From assembly GCF_018320785.1 (NCBI RefSeq), contig NC_054881.1, positions 17,918,275 to 17,982,274 of the forward strand: a stretch of DNA of 64,000 bases, written 5' to 3'. The notes under the pieces were generated by a model. That model was not told the origin of the DNA. It was given only the letters and a program-made list of their open reading frames with translations, and ran no database searches. Positions within the stretch are counted from its first letter, which is position 1; the number at the start of each line of letters is the position of its first letter. Both the position numbers and the translations under genes were made by a program. Below, one piece after another: positions 37,931-50,280 of this stretch. The stretch comes from Cheilinus undulatus (taxonomy: Eukaryota; Chordata; Actinopteri; Labriformes; Labridae).

Positions 37931-39924
37931 TGTTCCTCACCTATGGTTATAAGATTTAGGTAATTGCAAAAATGACATTGCAACCTACAAAATACTGTGT
38001 ATCGTTGGTCTTCTAGTACATGCCCAACTGGGAGGGGACCCCCAGAGTAGACCTGGAACTTGCTTGAGAGATTGTCTATCCAATCTGGCCTGGGAACAGC
38101 TCTGAATCCTCCAGGAAGAGCTAGAAAGCATCGCTGGGGAGAGGGACACTGGGTCAACTCAGCCTGCTTCCACTGCAACCTGGCTCCAGAAAAGTGGAGG
38201 AAAATAAATGGAGAGATGTTCTTTGTGAAGTGTTTATCACTGTATATAAAATGCTGACAAGGGAAAAACAAAATTACCTGAATGTTTCCATTCTAGTATC
38301 AGAAACAGTCTCATAGAGCTTAAGTGGAAGATATCTGTTGGTTTGGTCACAGCTAATGGAGATCTAAATAATGAGAAATGAGTGTCATAAAACACACTCA
38401 ATCACTGCTGGACCCACAATCCCCAGTGAGTAATGTCTTTGAATACAGTACATCGACTTCTGCTGCTTACATTTATTATTAATTGGCTGCAATCAGTTTC
38501 TAATTTGTGCCTTAGGCTGGCTACAAGCTCAATCATTTTAAGCCTGGTCTGGTTTGCCTAAGTTTGCTCAGTTTGAGCCCTGTCCAAATAATCACCAAAT
38601 ATTCTGTGTCATAATGATAATTTTACTATTCTCAATGTATGACATTTACAATTCCAGATCAGACTGCCTTTGACAGAAAACCCACAACAGCCAATGAGAG
38701 CGAGCAGGCTGAGTAGCGTCACTGCTGTCAGAGTTTGGCAAAAACAGATATTAAACAAAAAAGGTTACAAATCAGAAATCGAGAAGACATTATTACTGCC
38801 TGTGACAGACAAACCTGTGGGATACTTCAAGCTCCTATTGTGTAGAAAAATGTCAACATTTCTCCCAGCAAGAAAGAAAGAAAATCACGCTTGCAGTCCG
38901 TGATTCTGCCTGCAGGTAATCCCCTCTGTGTCAAAGCCTGTTTGATTCAGAGTAGTCACTTTCTGTCAAAGACGACAAAAGAAACCAAGAGAAGGGGCTG
39001 TTATCATTTCATCTTGGGAGGAGTAAAGCCTCATGTGAAAGATGGAGGTTTACAGAGAGAAATGACAGAAAGCTGAGTCCTATAAAAGAAGACTGAGCCA
39101 ATAATGGAGAGATAAGATGGAAAAGTACAGACTGTTTAATTCCACAATTCTTGTTGGCTGAAACATTTGCATCTCATTGCTTTTCTGGTCAGTTTGTAAG
39201 AAAAATATGTCAGCTCTTTGATGTCCAAGTGGATCAGATGCTTCGCACTATTCTAGTAAGAATTCAATAACTTTAGTTAGAAAGATAATTAGTTTTTGCT
39301 GCTCATTTCTATGCTTTTGTACATCAGTGTAAGATGAGAAACTCTGCTAAAGCCTGGATGTCTTATCTTTTTGTCAACACTGTAACTAGATCAGACTGAA
39401 GCAATCTATTGCACCCCAGTAAATTAAGTGAATATAGAGTTTAACCCTATATCAAAGTGTGCTGGAGACTTCTGAATAATGAGTGTTTGCATTGCAAAGA
39501 GTTAAATGAGTCTTTGAATCCTTGTGTCTTACCTGTCTTTACATTGAAAATGGAGCTGCTGTGATGCAAGACCAATTCCAGATCATTTGAGCAGATTAAA
39601 AAGCTATAAAGGTAATCACATTTTTGTTGCTGCAGAGTTACAGCTGATGGGCAATTAGAATGATGGAGTCAACACATTCAAAGGTAGAAGTACATGTCGT
39701 CTGAGTAAATCACCAACTTTTAATGCACTGCAAAATGCTGTGAACGTGTTATTTTTCTTAGTATGTAACTCAGTAACATGAAGGGTTATTTTACAATAAA
39801 GATATGCTTACAGATAATTATAGTCAATCATTACTTATATAGCGGCAATTCATGACCAATCTTATCTCAATACACTGTACAATATAGGCATTTACTCTTT
39901 AAGCACTAAAACAATCAGATCTGC
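37931..39924. other. noncoding stretch, no gene seen
   Basis: A 158-codon minus-strand frame spans 37795-38271, partly inside the hAT element. It has no recognisable domain and crosses the transposon boundary, so it is a chance frame. Confidence 0.5.
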
Positions 39925-40450
39925 AGCATTCATTTTACCCTCTACCTTTACAAGCCTTCCAGGCCCAGCCGCCGAGATGCATCCCCATAGAATGATGCTG
40001 CAACCACCATGCTCCACAGTGGGGATGGTGGGTTTGCAGTGATGGGCAGTGTTTGGTGTCTTGTCTGATGGCCAAAAAGCACCATTTTGGTCTCATCAGA
40101 CCAAAGAATTTTCTTCCACTTGACCACGGAGTCTCCCACATGCTTTAGGCAAACTCTAGTCCAGATCTAATGCGTTTTCTTCAACAGTGGCTTTCTCCTT
40201 GCCACTCTCACATAAAGTTTTGACTGGGGAAGAACCCAAGCAACAGTTGTTGTATGCAGAGTCTCTCCCTTCTGAGCTGCTGAAGCTTCTAACTCCTTTG
40301 TAAAGTCATACAGTAGGTACTACGGAGGATGTTAAGTCCCTTGGAGTTTTTTGTATCCATCCCCTGACTTTGACTTTTTAATAACCTTTCCCAGAGGTGC
40401 TCAGAGTGTTCTTTTGTCTTCATGGTGTAACGGTAGCCAGGAATACTGAA
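39925..40450 (-). mobile_element. Tc1-like fragment (family B), minus strand
   Basis: Minus-strand transposase pieces: [17 protein letters not shown] (near 40090-40140, first catalytic Asp region) and a degraded [12 protein letters not shown] stretch near 40000 where related copies have GSIMLWGC. Upstream parts run to about 40440 (catggtgtaacggtagccag, the element's leader). Same family as the copy at 10.1 kb. Both terminal repeats are missing. Confidence 0.8.
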
Positions 40451-41567
40451 AAACCATCAACTATTTAATACAGTAATACCAGTTAGGATAAGTTAATTGG
40501 CTTAATCATGAGAAATTAACCAAAAAGGTCCCAATAGGGAGGTACATAGTATACTGACATAAACAATCCATAATTTTCATCTTGATGTTTGGAGACACAT
40601 AATAAAAGATGCAGAGATATCCTCCATCTTTCTAAGAGATTCTTCAGAGAGCAGAGAAGCTCTTCTGTTTATAAATCAACACTGGCCTGCATCATTAAAA
40701 TGGCCCGACACTGTGAGGAGTTCCCATCATGAGAAGAAGTAATCCTGGTATTTATGAGTGAGGATAAAAGTGCCCAGTGAGAGGAGAGGATGTACTGCCG
40801 AGCTGATTTACTGGCCAGAAGAACAGTATTCATTATTGATCAAAGAGTCATACACACATTTCTGTTCTCACCCAGTAAATCTGCCTGTTTCTCTTTCTCT
40901 GTGTGCAGCAGGAGACTTATAGGAATGTTTTTTTGATAAGCTTAAACTCAGAAACTGAAACATGGTACTCAAATTTTCTTTATATTTATGATCACTCAAG
41001 TCATTCAGTCCAAACAGCAAAACAGCTCATTCATCATCATCATAAGGAGCCAAATGTTCTCTCGCATCTACCAGAGGGATAATATTGTTTGTGAGTGTCA
41101 TCAAAAAGCTCAGGATTACAAAAGTATCAGCCATCTTTTAAGCTAAGAACAAAATGAGTTTGGGTAAGATCATACTGAAACCAAAAATAAAGCAATGGAA
41201 AGCATTCAATGGAATTTAAAGGCTTTTGAGTTTTAATTTCCTCATTTAAACACTGGAGTCCAACTACGACAGTGCCTCTGTTCATGCAGTCTCAGAAGTC
41301 ACTGGCTGTCATCTGAGGACAAAGGGTCCAATTCACCAATATCCTCTCAAGTTTTTCTAAACATTCTTCCTCTTAATGATTCAAAGATAAACATATGTCA
41401 GATTCATGACATGCTGTATTGTTAAACTTCTTTTGTTCTCTCTTGTGTTCTTAAGATGATGAAAGCCAAACCTCCATAAACTGGAAGTTTGTGCACATTT
41501 GTCCTGATTAGCAAGGACATGTGATTGCAGGGCTGTCTGCAAACACAGTCCTTCGTGATTCATTGCC
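40451..41567. other. noncoding stretch, no gene seen
   Basis: No gene or mobile element recognised. Confidence 0.45.
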
Positions 41568-41880
41568 ACATTCATTTTACCCACTACCTTTACAAGCCTT
41601 CCAGGGTCAGCTGCCAAAGAGCACCCCCACAGCATGATGCTGCATCTTCCATGCTTCACAGTGGGGATGGTGTGTTTGTGATGATGGGCAGTGTTTGATG
41701 TCTGCAAAACATAGCGTCTTGTCTGATGGCCAAAAAAAAAAAAAAAACATTTTGGTCTCATCAGATTAAAGGACTTTCTTCCACTTGAGCATGGAGTCTC
41801 CAAAATGCCTTCTGGCAAACTCTAAATGAAGATTTAATATGAGTTTTCTTCAACAGTGGCTTTCTCTTTGCCCCTCTGAA
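41568..41880 (-). mobile_element. Tc1-like fragment (family B) with poly-A expansion, minus strand
   Basis: Minus strand keeps an S-S-G-R-K-S-F block, a histidine-rich [18 protein letters not shown] stretch and SIMLWGCSLAADPGRLVKV. A run of about 16 A at 41731-41747 sits where the copy at 40.07 kb has five A. It is a short internal fragment with no ends. Confidence 0.8.
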
Positions 41881-44079
41881 CAAAGAAAAAGACTGAAGCT
41901 GATGTAGATCTGTTGGTCCAGTCTGAAAATTTCACAAATGTATTTGCACACACGGCCCATATTAACAGCTTATGTAACAGTGATATTTTACTTTTTAAGC
42001 TGAAATCTGCCAGCACCGATATCATGCCAATGTTACTGTGTATCTCTATTGATAACAATTGTTTCCATTTTATTCTCATAAGCATTTGTTTTTTTTTACA
42101 GCTGAATTTCATGTTTAAACATACTTACTTGTCTTCAATGTCAGTATTCTCAGCCTTTATCATCCCTTTGCTTTGAAACCCTTTCTCTCTTTTGCTCATG
42201 TTTATCTGACTGTAAGTTATACAGGCTGACGGGCTGGACTGAAGAAGACAGTGGAGATGAAATCGTTAACCTGAATGTGTCACACTGTCTCCACCCTTAC
42301 ACAACAAGAGAACAACTGCAAATACGGCAAAGCATGTCAAAATAATGGCATGTAAGCCCTTGTTCTGAAGCTTTTATCCATAGAGTTCAAGCCCAATAAG
42401 ACAATACAACTAAATAGTGCACAAGTCAGCATTTATACTGGTCATCTTGGTATAAAGGATAAATCCAGATCTCTAAATAAAAAACGGTATTAAAAGACAT
42501 TATTACACACTACACTTTAGAGTAGATGCTGTGGATGTCCCAAGGGCCTGGAAACTGTTGGCTGCCTCTGTGTGTAGCACTAGGGGTGAAAATGCCCTGA
42601 CAATAGAAATGCTGTCGAGCTTGAACTTGAGTGGCACACATATGTCGACATGTGAAAAGCCTGCCCCTCCGACCCCGGGTTGTGGCGCGTCGGGCCTAAA
42701 AACATACACACAGGACTGCTCATCTCTGGCCTAACAGGTTCAGTTACGTAAGGTTAGTTATGTTCGCCATGGTGGCTGATGAGGTTGTTAAAAGACATAT
42801 GCTTGGTAATTTTAGGGTAAAGGCAGCATCAGCTGTTGGAGCCAATGGGGGAATCTTTCATAGACCAGGCATCTCATTTCAGATTGATCAAAGCGTCTAC
42901 ACAGGATAGGAAGGATGCGTCCCCCGAATTAGGACACAGTTCTAGTGCCTTAAAAACACAGTATAATGCCATGTCTAGGATTGAAATTATCGGCATTAAG
43001 AGATAACTATCATCTGCTACACCTCCAACATTAAAAAGAGGGAGATTTTCCATCATGAAATGTTACAGCACTAAAACTCAATTTTGCCGACAGCCAATCA
43101 CGAAAGCAAACACGACACACTGCAGTCAAGGCTGCACTATGAGTCGGTGATCTTATCTATGCATTAATCATCTTAGGAAGGTTGAGTCCTGCTGGCTGTG
43201 GTCAATACTCTGCAGGTGGGTTTGAAGAGGAGGAGGAGGAGGTGACAGAGACTCAGAAAGACAGGGAGCAAGAGGAAAAGGGCACCCTGGTTAGGGAGCG
43301 CCGTCCTGAAGTTAAAGGTCACAGAGAATCATCACAGACAAACACCTCCTCTGTCTTCTCACACGCTGCACTTCTTTCTGGATAAACCTCAAAAGTACAA
43401 TTGGTTGTTCAAACATCACCATGGAAACTGCTCGTACACCCCAGGAGAGTAAATGACAATGGCATGAAATGTGTACACGCCTGAACATGGACAAACTGTT
43501 TGACTGCAATTCCTTATTAATGTGATCTCTGAGGGAGACCGGAGCAAACAGATTGTTTTTTTTACAAATCCTGATATTTCAGCCTCTGTAGTTACTGAGA
43601 GAGCAGCAGCATCTACACAGCAGCGCTGCCGTCCAACACTTCTTCATGTTCAAAGATCAATAAAACATCACTCACAAACTAAAGGAAGCCAGCACCATCA
43701 CCACATCAGAAGCTTCAAAACACCATCAAGTCCAGTAGCAAGTCAGGAGCTTGGCTAGCAGCACCAGCTAGCTGATCAAGAATCACAAAATGAAAACCGC
43801 TGCAGAAGCAACATCATGCAAGTTTAACAAGAAAGACTACAACGATCTAAAATGATCAAAGAGCACCAACTATCTCAGAAAATAGATGCTGTTCTAGAGC
43901 ACTAAAAGGTGGGCTTTATTTCACATGTGAGTAGCTGTGCTTGCTGTGTGTGTATGTGATAATTAGCATATACATTTTCTCTGGAGTTAAAAGGTTCCTG
44001 TTTAGCTACATCTACTGTACCTGTCCTTACCCTGCTGTGCAATAGTTTACATCAGGCTTTTAGAGTGATTCTTTATACA
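41881..44079. other. noncoding stretch, no gene seen
   Basis: Short frames such as 42503-42734 and 43182-43385 (acidic run from GAG repeats at 43210-43233) lack domains. No splice or homology support. Confidence 0.4.
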
Positions 44080-45150
44080 ATTTATTTAAAATTTTCCTAC
44101 ATATTATGTATACATAGCAAAAGTTGCTATGTAGCCAGCGTAGCTAAAGCTAAGCTCACAAGCAGCTACATAAGCTATGTATCAACTTTCTCTTCAGATA
44201 AGTAAGCTTTAACTACATGTTCCAGACCTCACATTGCTAAAGCTAACAGCTACAGATAAAGGAGCTATGTAGCTAAGAAGCTTAATAGCAAACGTAGCTA
44301 ATGCTAAGCTCACAAAGCTACTATGTAAGCTATGTAGATACATTATCTACATAGTAACAAGATTTAGCTACATTTTCTTAAGCTCATGCTGCTGACGCTA
44401 ATTTAGCAAAATATATTTATATGTAGCTATGTATCTTTATAGCCAACAGATCTATGTAGCTTACATAGCTGTTTTGTGAGCTTAGCTTTAGCTACACAGC
44501 TAATACAGCTAAAGAGCACATGTAGCTCACATAACTAACAACAAACATAGCTAAAGCTAAGCTCACAAAACAGCTATGTCAGATAGTGTAGCTATGCTAG
44601 CTTTAGCTAAGCTGAATGTGCTAAAGCTATTTTAGCAATATATATTTGAGCTATGGTGCTAATGTAGCTATGTGTCTTTATAGTCAACAGATCTATGTAG
44701 TTTACATAGCTGCTTTGTGAGCTTAACTTTAGCTACATAGCTAATATAGTTAAAAAGCACATGTAGCTCCCAAAGCTAAGCAAACATAGCTGAAGCTAAG
44801 CTCACAAAACAGCTATGTCAGCTAGTGTAGCTATGCTAGATTTAGCTAAAGCTAGTGAAGCTAAAGTGAACCACTGTAAGTGTACCTGCCCCTAAAACAG
44901 GTCTATGCATAATTTATTTCCGGATTAGACCGCTGACCTTTTTCTCTGTTTTTGTTTGTTTGTTTTTTTAATGGTATTACTTAGTCTTCAATGATTTTAA
45001 TGTGGTTATTTCCTAAATGTAACTGCCAGACTTTGTTGATGAATAAAGTTTTTTTTTTAATGTAAAACTGGAAATATATTTTGCCAGCAAATTACGGCAC
45101 TTTCGTTCTGAGATTTACGGCATCTCTATCTCTGATGAACAGTCTGTTAA
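44080..45150 (+). repeat. AGCTA-rich array with unique 3' tail, copy 1
   Basis: From about 44090 to 44880 the sequence is dominated by words such as GTAGCTA, AGCTAAAGCTAAGCTCACAA and CTATGTAGC on both strands. Some sub-blocks about 240-250 bases long repeat: AGCTAAGCTCACAAAACAGC occurs near 44552 and 44793. A non-repetitive tail (44870-45150: GAAGCTAAAGTGAACCAC, GACCTTTTTCTCTGTTTTTG, GATGAATAAAGTTTTTTTTT, CTGGAAATATATTTTGCC) is shared with the copy ending at 51990. Confidence 0.8.
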
Positions 45151-46329
45151 AGGGCCGTTAAATATTTAAGTCCACAGCCAGACCCAGGCCTTATGTGGCT
45201 CTTGGGCCACCAGTTGATGATCTGCCATATCAGGTCATTTATAGATCCAAAACACTGTAGTATGAGTGGTGTCTGATACAGGCTCTGCTGCTAAACGGAG
45301 AGGGCAATGTTCACTGTCGAATGCCTCCTTGGACGCATACCATAATCTGACATCTCAGGTTTCATTCAAAAAATAAAAATAAAGGCTGCCCAAACATAAA
45401 GGAATCTTAGCTGGAAGGCAACTTATCCCCCCCCCCCCAATTATGAGGCCTGTGCAATCAAAAAACTGAAAACTGATTGTTGCCACATCTGTTTTCACAA
45501 AGAATAAAAAAAAAATTCATACCATATCACCCTTTTAGACATCCATTTATCCTAATTTTGTAACAAGATCATTTTAATGCTGAGCCCTGTCTCCTGATAA
45601 ATAGGACAGGGCATGAATGCAGTGTCAGGCATAGCCACTTTATTACATTATGGTCCAAAAAGTAGGAAAAAAGCAGAAAAACACTTGTCAGTGCCTTGCA
45701 TTAGCTTTGTCTTTGTTGATTAATTCATTTTTCTATAAATGTGTGACAAATGAAAAGCAACAGAGTAAATTGATGCCTTTGGTGTATAATAACACCAGCA
45801 GAGATAGCAACGCCATGAGCCAAATGTAATCAGTAGTTTCAATTATGAGTCCATCAGCGAGGTTTCAGCTTGGATTGATGCTGACGACGTGAAACAATAA
45901 AGCTGCCAGCAGCCCGGGGGACCAGGAGAGCTTTATCAGACCAGTAACGTCTGCTTCATTAATCACCTCTGCTGCTTCATCTTTGTTTACAAACTGATTC
46001 ATCAGTCAACACATACTGTACCACGAGCCTGCCTGTGGGACGGAGGGAGATGCTCATTACTGTAAGAGAGACAGACCAGCTGAAAATACTATCACTCATT
46101 CAGGAAAACACAAGAACAAGAATGTTTTTTACAGCTCTGCTAGAAGATACTTTGTGCCAAATGTTCTTGTGTGAATATTGGTGAAATTTTACAAACTTAA
46201 TACAGGAATTTCCATTATCCTGACCGAAGCATTTTTCAGAAAGTAGCCATAAGCAAACAGCCGTATGTTTAGAGAGGTCACTATTTACTTGAGCTAGCAA
46301 GAAATACTAGTTGAAAAATATAGCAAAAC
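45151..46329. other. noncoding stretch with C run
   Basis: No gene seen. A run of about 12 C lies at 45427-45438. Confidence 0.45.
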
Positions 46330-46445
46330 CCACTCTGAGGGGGTCTAGCAGAAGCTACAGTCCTCTGAGCCGGCAGCCTAGGTTCATTCTTCACCCCACT
46401 TTCCACCATCTACTATCATAACTATATAAAGGCACAAAAAAAGCT
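46330..46445 (+). repeat. tRNA-derived SINE remnant
   Basis: Degraded promoter-box region (agcagaagctacagtcctct...cctaggttcatt) followed by the tail 'ccccactttccaccatctac' and 'ataaaggcacaaaaaaagc', typical of a teleost SINE 3' end. Confidence 0.5.
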
Positions 46446-46999
46446 TTTACAAGAGGTTTAATTGGGGTACAATGTCTACAAACTGGGCTAGCAAACCTCC
46501 TGAGGTTCAGGGTTGTCGGTACCTTTTCCCAGCTGGAAGGCAGCAGGGAGTTTATGGTAATTTTGAGTTACCTGGTTTGTTGCTCATGCATAAAAGATGG
46601 TCATTTTCACAATGAATAATCACTTCTCAACCTGAATGAAAAAAACATGAATAGGACAGAATTTTGCATGAATCACCATTTCCAAACACTAATCAGGTAG
46701 CTAATAAATTGGATCTTTAAGGTGCTCCTTGCCCCTCTAAAATCACAATACCCCAAACATAGTCCACCATATATGTAGCTTGTCATTTTGAAGACCTGTC
46801 CAGATGTTAAAGTGTACCTAAACCCCAAGACCACTACTTCTTAGCTGAAAACTATGTATATAATGTAGGTATTAATTGCAAATCCATTTGGGCCCAAATC
46901 TTGACATCTGAGTGCGAAGAGTTTTATGTGGTGCCAGCTTTTATCACCACTAATCAGCAACCTCTGTGGTTAATTAGGGGCATGGCTGATAGAAGCCTG
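46446..46999. other. noncoding stretch, no gene seen
   Basis: The segment near 46930-46990 (tatgtggtgccagcttttatc) resembles 15390-15420, but only over a short span. Confidence 0.4.
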
Positions 47000-47180
47000 T
47001 ATTACGGTGTTTGTCGGAAGGCTTAAGACCCACCTCTGCTCTTCCTCTTTGTCTTGTCTGAGTTAGTTTCAAACAGTGTTTTCCACACGGCAGCTACCAC
47101 AGATTGAATTCTAAGGCCCCCTACAATAACCTAATGACTGACATCACTCAGGCTTTGTATGCAGTTTATGGTCACCACCT
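47000..47180 (+). repeat. dispersed repeat, copy 2 (related to 32.9 kb)
   Basis: Shares GCAGCTACCACAGATTGAA, AAGGCCCCCTA and GACTGACATCACTCAGGCTT with corresponding words at 32965-33045. Moderately diverged. Confidence 0.5.
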
Positions 47181-47526
47181 CACTAAACAAAAGACTGCTC
47201 CTTTTTCTCACAACTGTTAACTTCAGTGGTAGCAGCCAATAGCTGAAATTTGCAGGTAAAAGCAGTCTCCTCCAATCACAGAAGTCATTTAGACACTCAG
47301 TTGTTTGGGCAATACAGTTCTTCTACCTGAGGTCATGAGTAAACCATGTTTTTACTGCAAATGAGGTTGATAGCATACAAACTTTGCCAGGACAATATAC
47401 TATCGTTTCTCATTTAAATCCCCTGTAGTGAAAAAACAACCAGTTAAGTTTGCAGGTAGCTGTCTCCACCAACTGGAGATATTGACGTGACACTCAGTGA
47501 CTGTGAATACTGTGAATACTGTAGTT

Positions 47527-48313
47527 CAATGGTTCTCCACTTGTCTAGGCTCAGCACCCACCACAGAGCAAATAAAACATAAAATCAAAAAGCACCTTGG
47601 ACATGTGAAACTAGTCACGTAACAGGAAGCACATCATGCCCGCAAATTCTCCATCTCCATGACTGATCTTCATTAAAGTCTGTCTGATATCAGCAACAGT
47701 AGTGAGAGAACCGAGCACTGTGCGTGTAGTCCAGCTGTCTCCTGCATTTACGTTCTGACTACAGGTGATGCGCCTGCCGTCACAGAAACACCCACATGAT
47801 GCTCCAGGCAGATGCTCAAATGAGTACACTCTAGCCAACAGCAGCAACTGATCCTGCTGCTCCGTAATGTACATGACAGCTCTTAGCAACAGCTGCAGTG
47901 TGTGAGAATCACAACAGCTGGACAACACGTGAGCTTTAACCATAAGTTTGTTTTAAATAAAGTTTATGAAGAGGTAAGTTGCTCTGTCCACCTGTTTCCT
48001 CTCCTCTTTTCCTCTTCTAACTATGTATGTGTGCTGAAGTCGCTGTCAGAGGGCTGCAGAGTGTGTAATATTTGAAATCAGAACTTTTCTTCAAGACCCA
48101 AATAAGAAAAAAAATGCTGATTTAAAATGTAATTAAGGTACATTAGAGGCACTTCAATCATCTGTTTGTTTGTTAAATTGCAATATATAATGCTGAAGGA
48201 CAGAATAGTGCAATATCAGTGTTTTTCCAATATTGTTCAGTCCTATTCACAACCCACTGAAAATGGCTCTGCAGCCCAATTTTGGGTCCCAACCCACCAG
48301 TTTGGAACCACTA
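47527..48313. mobile_element. hAT-type non-autonomous element (787 bp)
   Basis: The left end caatggttctccacttgtct and the reverse complement of the right end, tagtggttccaaactggtgg, are diverged inverted repeats of the widespread 'agtggttctcaaac' type. The candidate target duplication is 8 bases with one mismatch (CTGTAGTT at 47519-47526, GTGTAGTT at 48314-48321). Sub-terminal text (cacccaccacagagcaaata; cccaacccaccag) matches the type. The internal 110-codon minus-strand frame has no transposase motif. Confidence 0.75.
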
Positions 48314-48624
48314 GTGTAGTTTGTTAATATCAAAGAAACTTTTGTCTTCTACAGGCCAGGGTCATATGTCATCTTTTCACTCTTCGGTTGTTTCTGATAA
48401 GTCCACCTTGGATGTTTATATTATGGCTGATAATGGAAACTGCAAAAAGGCACAAATTATATATGTAGGGCCTTATGGAGACAATATGAAGGAGTATGTA
48501 GCCGCTTTATCCAAGCCTTATTCATGACAATGGAACAATGCAACTTACAATGATGGTCCATCGTCTAACTCTATATACAATCAAGTTTGCACTGACAAAA
48601 TCTAAGAAATTTGCAACTTCCTAT

Positions 48625-48830
48625 TAGCTCTGCACAATTAATCTAATTACAATCACAGTGTTAGGCTGTGCAGTTACGTAACATCACATTCTGAGTTAAG
48701 AAATAATGCACTTCAAAACTATCCTTGATAACCAAGCAAAAAGACTCATTATACTGTTTATGTTTTATAAATCACAGTATTGTCCAGTGTAATCGCAATT
48801 GCATATCATTCCCAAATTGTGCAGCACTAG
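48625..48830. mobile_element. short hAT-type MITE (about 205 bp)
   Basis: The left end tagctctgcacaattaatct and the reverse complement of the right end, ctagtgctgcacaatttggg, are inverted repeats. The interior (tctaattacaatcacagtgttaggctgtg split over 48642-48670, gtaatcgcaattgca near 48789) follows the known pattern of fish MITEs with 'gcacaattaatcgtaattg' ends. No target duplication was identified. Confidence 0.65.
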
Positions 48831-49975
48831 TTGGTATTAAACATGAAAAAGACAAACAGCAGAAGCTTTCTGGTTTCCTTCAACTACCAACAGTCATGGT
48901 GGGGCAACTGGGGAGAACTTAAGGCAAAATACATTGGCATAATCTAGGCAAGCTGATATCCATTTAGGTATTTAAAATATTTCTAGCCCTATAAATTAAC
49001 AGCCTAGACCACAGTTATTAGTACCTATGGTACCCATGGAACCCTTTTGTCATCATTAGAAGTGTAAAAAAATCTGTTCACGTAGCTTCATAACATGAAT
49101 TCTTAAAAAACCCAGTTTACCCTATGATCAATGAAACATTTTTAGTGTGAAACGCTGTTTTCACTATCTAATCAGCCAGCTAATGAATTAGTCTTGCAAA
49201 ATTAAATGCGTACTCTTTGCCCCTCTTCAGTTCTTTCCTCTGAACCATGTGTGGTTATTTCTGTCTTCACAACACACAAAAAGTGGCCTTCATGCAAAAT
49301 TGAAGCTTCAAAACAAGACTCTACAAGCCAAAGGGTTCATCCAAAAGCTTGAGTATAAAGCATCAGTGCAAACCAATCAAGTTTGTACACACCAAGCTGA
49401 AAAAATGTTTTTCTTTATGGTTGACAATGTGCTGGAAGGCACTGTCATGATGAAACAGGAAAGAAAATAGCACTAACTGTTGCAACAAGCCTCCATTATC
49501 TTAACTAACCCATGTTTGCAGCAGGAAAATACCTCCAGCTGAGCATAGATGCCATATAAAGAAGCTGCACACCTTAAGAAACCTCTTGGTTTTCTGCTTC
49601 ATTCACACCAACCAGGTGAATTATGATGTCACGACCACACACGTGCACGCACACCCACACATCCTCCTACTTACACGCTGTAAGCCAGCTCCTATCAACT
49701 CCACTCACACCATACAGCAGTCATTTGGCTGAAGAGCACAGAGGAGCAGCATTTTGCATGTGCAGCGGCTGATAAAGCTCTGTGTGGCTTTGGAGGCTGC
49801 AGACACTTTGCTCCTCAGCTCTGCACCGGGCTATGACTCATACTCCCTTCTAGTGATGCTGGAAAAACACAAAAACACGGAAAGGCACCGAAAAAAAAGC
49901 AACCACCTGCAGGAGGCACGAGCACAACCTGGAAATGTTCAGGAAAATCCCCTTTCTTTTCACTTTGCGCCTTAC
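48831..49975. other. noncoding stretch, no gene seen
   Basis: Possible intron of a minus-strand transcript starting near 50.2 kb. CA-rich text at 49636-49670. Confidence 0.4.
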
Positions 49976-50280
49976 CTTTCTTTGACGTGAAAGAACAAAC
50001 TCAAATCTTCCTCTCTGGTGTCTGCTGTTGCTGCTGCCTGGCCAGTTCGTCTCCTCCTCCTCCTCCGAGACGTCGCATCTCTCCCCCCTGTCCTGATGGA
50101 GGAGGGAATCCGCGCAGAGATCACCAAACCCGGCTGGAGCTCTTCTCGGTGGTCCGGTTAAGTGTTCGGTGAGGGTGTTTCAAGCTGAGGGGCTCGGCTG
50201 TGCCTCTGAGAGTCCAACCAGTCTGATGGATGTCGCTCGGCTTCCTCGAGGGGTGGAGGTTTGACGCTCATGACGCATTC
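49976..50280 (-). promoter_or_regulatory. CpG-rich promoter / possible first exon, minus strand
   Basis: About 17 CpG dinucleotides by hand count fall between 50050 and 50300, far above neighbouring sequence. On the minus strand the block ends in GAAAG followed by GTAAG (plus-strand cttac at 49971-49975), a good splice donor. A small frame beginning MRRLGGGGGDELARQQQQQT closes at a stop before the donor, so the exon would be 5' untranslated. CRE-like TGACGC/ATGACGCA words lie at about 50260-50277. This may be an upstream alternative to the candidate exon at 14860-15100. The gene is unknown and coding exons were not found inside the window. Confidence 0.4.

Noticed and set aside
37795..38271. 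158-codon minus-strand frame, the longest outside the real genes apart from the TRIM and brcc3 frames
   Set aside because: It runs across the exact boundary of the hAT insertion and shows no domain.
43182..43385. Frame with Glu-rich run (GFEEEEEEVTETQ)
   Set aside because: The acidic run comes from GAG repeats; no homology or splice evidence.
44080..44880. AGCT-dense array resembling immunoglobulin switch-region sequence
   Set aside because: Teleosts are not known to perform class switching, no immunoglobulin exon is nearby, and the density follows from an AGCTA tandem repeat.
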